The notes under the pieces are model-generated. The model was not told where the DNA came from. It saw only the letters and a list, made by a program, of their open reading frames with translations, and ran no database searches. Shown here piece after piece: positions 61,901-64,000 of a DNA stretch of 64,000 bases. The DNA is from Bacteroidota bacterium (GTDB lineage: Bacteria; Bacteroidota; Bacteroidia; UKL13-3): assembly GCA_947507965.1 (NCBI GenBank), contig CANNQU010000003.1:31329-95328 (forward strand). The letters are read 5' to 3'. The position numbers and the translations under genes are program-made. How positions within the stretch are numbered: the first letter of the stretch is position 1; the number at the start of each line of letters is the position of its first letter.

Positions 61901-62149
61901 GGCCGTGGTTACATTCCAGGCGCTTACAGAAGAATCGACTTGGGTAGCAAACATGGAAAAGATACGTCCTAGGAGTACGAATAACGGCGCTCCTGGAGGG
62001 TGTGCTACCTGCAATCGATAGGCGCAAGAAGAGAACTCGCCGCAATCCCAGAAACTACCCGACTTCTCTAATGTCATGGTATACGTGAATAATCCAACAA
62101 GGAAGGTAAGCCATCCGAGTACTAAATTTATTTTATTAAAACGTTTCAT
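58928..62149 (-). CDS. DUF2723 family GT-C membrane protein (protein O-mannosyltransferase-like) with TPR-like C-terminus
   Basis: [95 protein letters not shown]. Confidence 0.93.
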   Translation of the reverse strand: [1073 protein letters not shown]

Positions 62150-62192
62150 TATTTAAAATATAAGATTGAAATTGATTTTTTTTGTAAGTGTG

Positions 62193-62200
62193 CAAACCTA
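62193..62200 (-). promoter_or_regulatory. TAGGTTTG -7 element upstream of the DUF2723 gene
   Basis: Minus strand TAGGTTTG matches TAnnTTTG, 43 nt before the ATG. Confidence 0.45.
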
Positions 62201-62293
62201 CATTATTTATCGTAAAAAAAGAAACACGAATACCACGGTTAATTCCAGTGACCGAAGGTGACGGAAACCTCTTGTACCTTATGAGAAAAGCAT

Positions 62294-63532
62294 TTACGCC
62301 TCTAAATCCTCAAATCCGTAATTTTTTATTTTGCGGTAGAGTGTACGTTCGCTTATGCCTAACTCTCGTGCCGCACGGTTTCTGCGTCCTTTATGTTTTA
62401 AAAGGGCGCGTTTAATAATTTCTTTCTCCTGATCTTCCAAACTTAATTTTTCTTCTGCCTTAGGAGTATCATCGATATGTATTATGGTTTCGTTCTTGGT
62501 ATTGTTGCGCATGAAATTGGTAGTGAAATTACCACCGGTTTGGGGGTAATTAGAAACTTCACCCGAACCATAGTTTTTATTGTTGGCATAAATCTCAGGG
62601 GCTATATTGCCTTGTATCATATTGGATACCACGTTCTTTAATTCATGCAAATCGTTTTTTACATCAAACAATATCTTATAAAAAATATCACGCTCACTCA
62701 TCGCCGACGAATCGGCATGCGAGGCGCTTGAGGTGGTAACAGGGAGGTAACTTTCTTGTGGTAGATATCTTCGCATCACCTCTGCTATTACCTCACGGTT
62801 GGTTTCCAATACACTCATCTGTTCAACGATATTTTTTAACTGCCGTACATTGCCTTCCCACTTGCAGTTTAGTAATACCTGAATTGCTTCCGGTTCCAAC
62901 TGCAAGATTTCATTTTTGTATTTCTCCGAGAACATCGTGGCGAATTTCCGAAATAGGAGATGGATGTCGTTGCCTCGTTCACGTAAGGCAGGAACTCGTA
63001 TAGGTACCGTACTTAAGCGATAATATAAATCTTCCCGAAACTTACCTTTGCTCGCTTGTACATGCAAATCCTTATTTGTTGCCGCCACCACCCGCACATC
63101 CGTGTGTATGGGTTTGCTGCTTCCTACTTTTATAAATTCTCCACTTTCTAATATTCGAAGCAATCGAGCTTGCGTTTCTGCTGGTAATTCGCCAATTTCA
63201 TCTAAAAAAATGGTGCCCCCGCTAACGGTTTCAAAATACCCTTTTCGTGCTTCACTTGCTCCTGTAAAGGAACCTTTTTCATGCCCGAATAACTCGCTGT
63301 TGATCGTGCCTTCGGGCAAAGCTCCACAATTGATGGCAATAAAAGGACCGTGCTTGCGATGGCTCAACTGATGGATGATTTTGGAGAAGGATTCCTTCCC
63401 TACTCCACTCTCGCCTTGAATGAGTACGGTCATTTCGGTAGGTGCAACCTTCATGGCTGTTTCAATAGCCAAATTTAAGGTCGGAGCATTTCCCACAATA
63501 TCGAATCTGTTTTTTACTTCTTGCAGTGTCAT
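62294..63532 (-). CDS. Sigma-54-dependent Fis-family transcriptional regulator
   Basis: GESGVGKESFSKIIH, GALPEGTINSELFGHEKGSFTGA, ELPAETQARLLRILESGEF, C-terminal Fis HTH NRAARELGISERTLYRKIKNYG. No receiver domain. Confidence 0.95.
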   Translation of the reverse strand: MTLQEVKNRFDIVGNAPTLNLAIETAMKVAPTEMTVLIQGESGVGKESFSKIIHQLSHRKHGPFIAINCGALPEGTINSELFGHEKGSFTGASEARKGYFETVSGGTIFLDEIGELPAETQARLLRILESGEFIKVGSSKPIHTDVRVVAATNKDLHVQASKGKFREDLYYRLSTVPIRVPALRERGNDIHLLFRKFATMFSEKYKNEILQLEPEAIQVLLNCKWEGNVRQLKNIVEQMSVLETNREVIAEVMRRYLPQESYLPVTTSSASHADSSAMSERDIFYKILFDVKNDLHELKNVVSNMIQGNIAPEIYANNKNYGSGEVSNYPQTGGNFTTNFMRNNTKNETIIHIDDTPKAEEKLSLEDQEKEIIKRALLKHKGRRNRAARELGISERTLYRKIKNYGFEDLEA

Positions 63533-63569
63533 GGTTGTTTTAGGTAATACGTAAATCGTGAAATTAAGT

Positions 63570-64000
63570 TTAGTTCAGGGTCTTTTTGTCGCTTGTGGTC
63601 TTGCCAAAAACCATTAACTTATACCTTTTGTTCTGTGCGAAAACTTCTGGGTTTACCGTCAATAAGTTTTTGTCAATTTTCTGTTTTAACTCTGGGAGCA
63701 CCTTTTCCAAAGCATAAAATATTCCGGGAGCCTTTAACTTTAATTTTTCGACACCAAAATTATAAAGTGGCAAACCAATACTATTCCCCCACATATAAAC
63801 GTAGGCGATAGTAGGTAGAATATGAGGCGTAATGTCCTGCTCATATTCCAACTGCCATCCATTGGCATTTACCTTCTCCATAAAAGCGTCCCAATTGTGC
63901 CCCGACTTCTCTGCCTTATCACCGATTCTAAAATAGTCGCAGGCAACCCACTTCGCATCCGAGGTGCTTACCTTATACAATAAGGGCAAGGCTAAATCAA
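63570..64000 (-). CDS. 3' part of a gene running off the window; possibly a class I SAM methyltransferase C-terminus
   Basis: Frame stays open to the window edge (..DLALPLLYKVSTSDAKW); ITPHILPTIAYVYMWGN resembles the region after the SAM domain in some methyltransferases. Confidence 0.45.
   Translation of the reverse strand, partial: DLALPLLYKVSTSDAKWVACDYFRIGDKAEKSGHNWDAFMEKVNANGWQLEYEQDITPHILPTIAYVYMWGNSIGLPLYNFGVEKLKLKAPGIFYALEKVLPELKQKIDKNLLTVNPEVFAQNKRYKLMVFGKTTSDKKTLN

Overview
This 64-kb window is a contiguous chromosomal segment of a Bacteroidota bacterium. Supporting markers are SusC/SusD, a T9SS C-terminal sorting signal, a PorX-type response regulator with a PglZ domain, fused SecDF, RibBA, Mpl and TAnnTTTG-type promoters. 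Most of it is housekeeping: mpl (5'-truncated), pgmB, M16 protease, fatty acid desaturase, secDF, hutU, ruvA, APC permease, two M23 peptidases, ribBA, peroxiredoxin, porX, HD phosphohydrolase, truA, yajC, coaE, menE, ABC-F, panB, glycosyltransferases, DnaJ/CbpA, SRAP, a DUF2723 protein and a sigma-54 regulator. The accessory part lies at about 1.7-15 kb. It holds (i) a SusC/SusD starch-type PUL with a GH13 amylase, a T9SS-sorted multi-module protein and an uncharacterised internally duplicated secreted protein, and (ii) a tandem duplication of a three-gene cassette (beta-barrel-like C, beta-barrel-like B, lipoprotein A). Each cassette copy is preceded by a TAACTTTG promoter at nearly the same position. 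This cassette is the best candidate for an undescribed system. Other points of interest are a G9 tract 8 nt upstream of the coaE start, an amidohydrolase-like protein lacking the usual metal-binding HxH, a perfect 40-nt palindrome after secDF and several structured leaders. I saw no tRNA, rRNA, CRISPR array, IS element or phage, but no covariance-model or HMM search could be run. All product names are from reading the translations.
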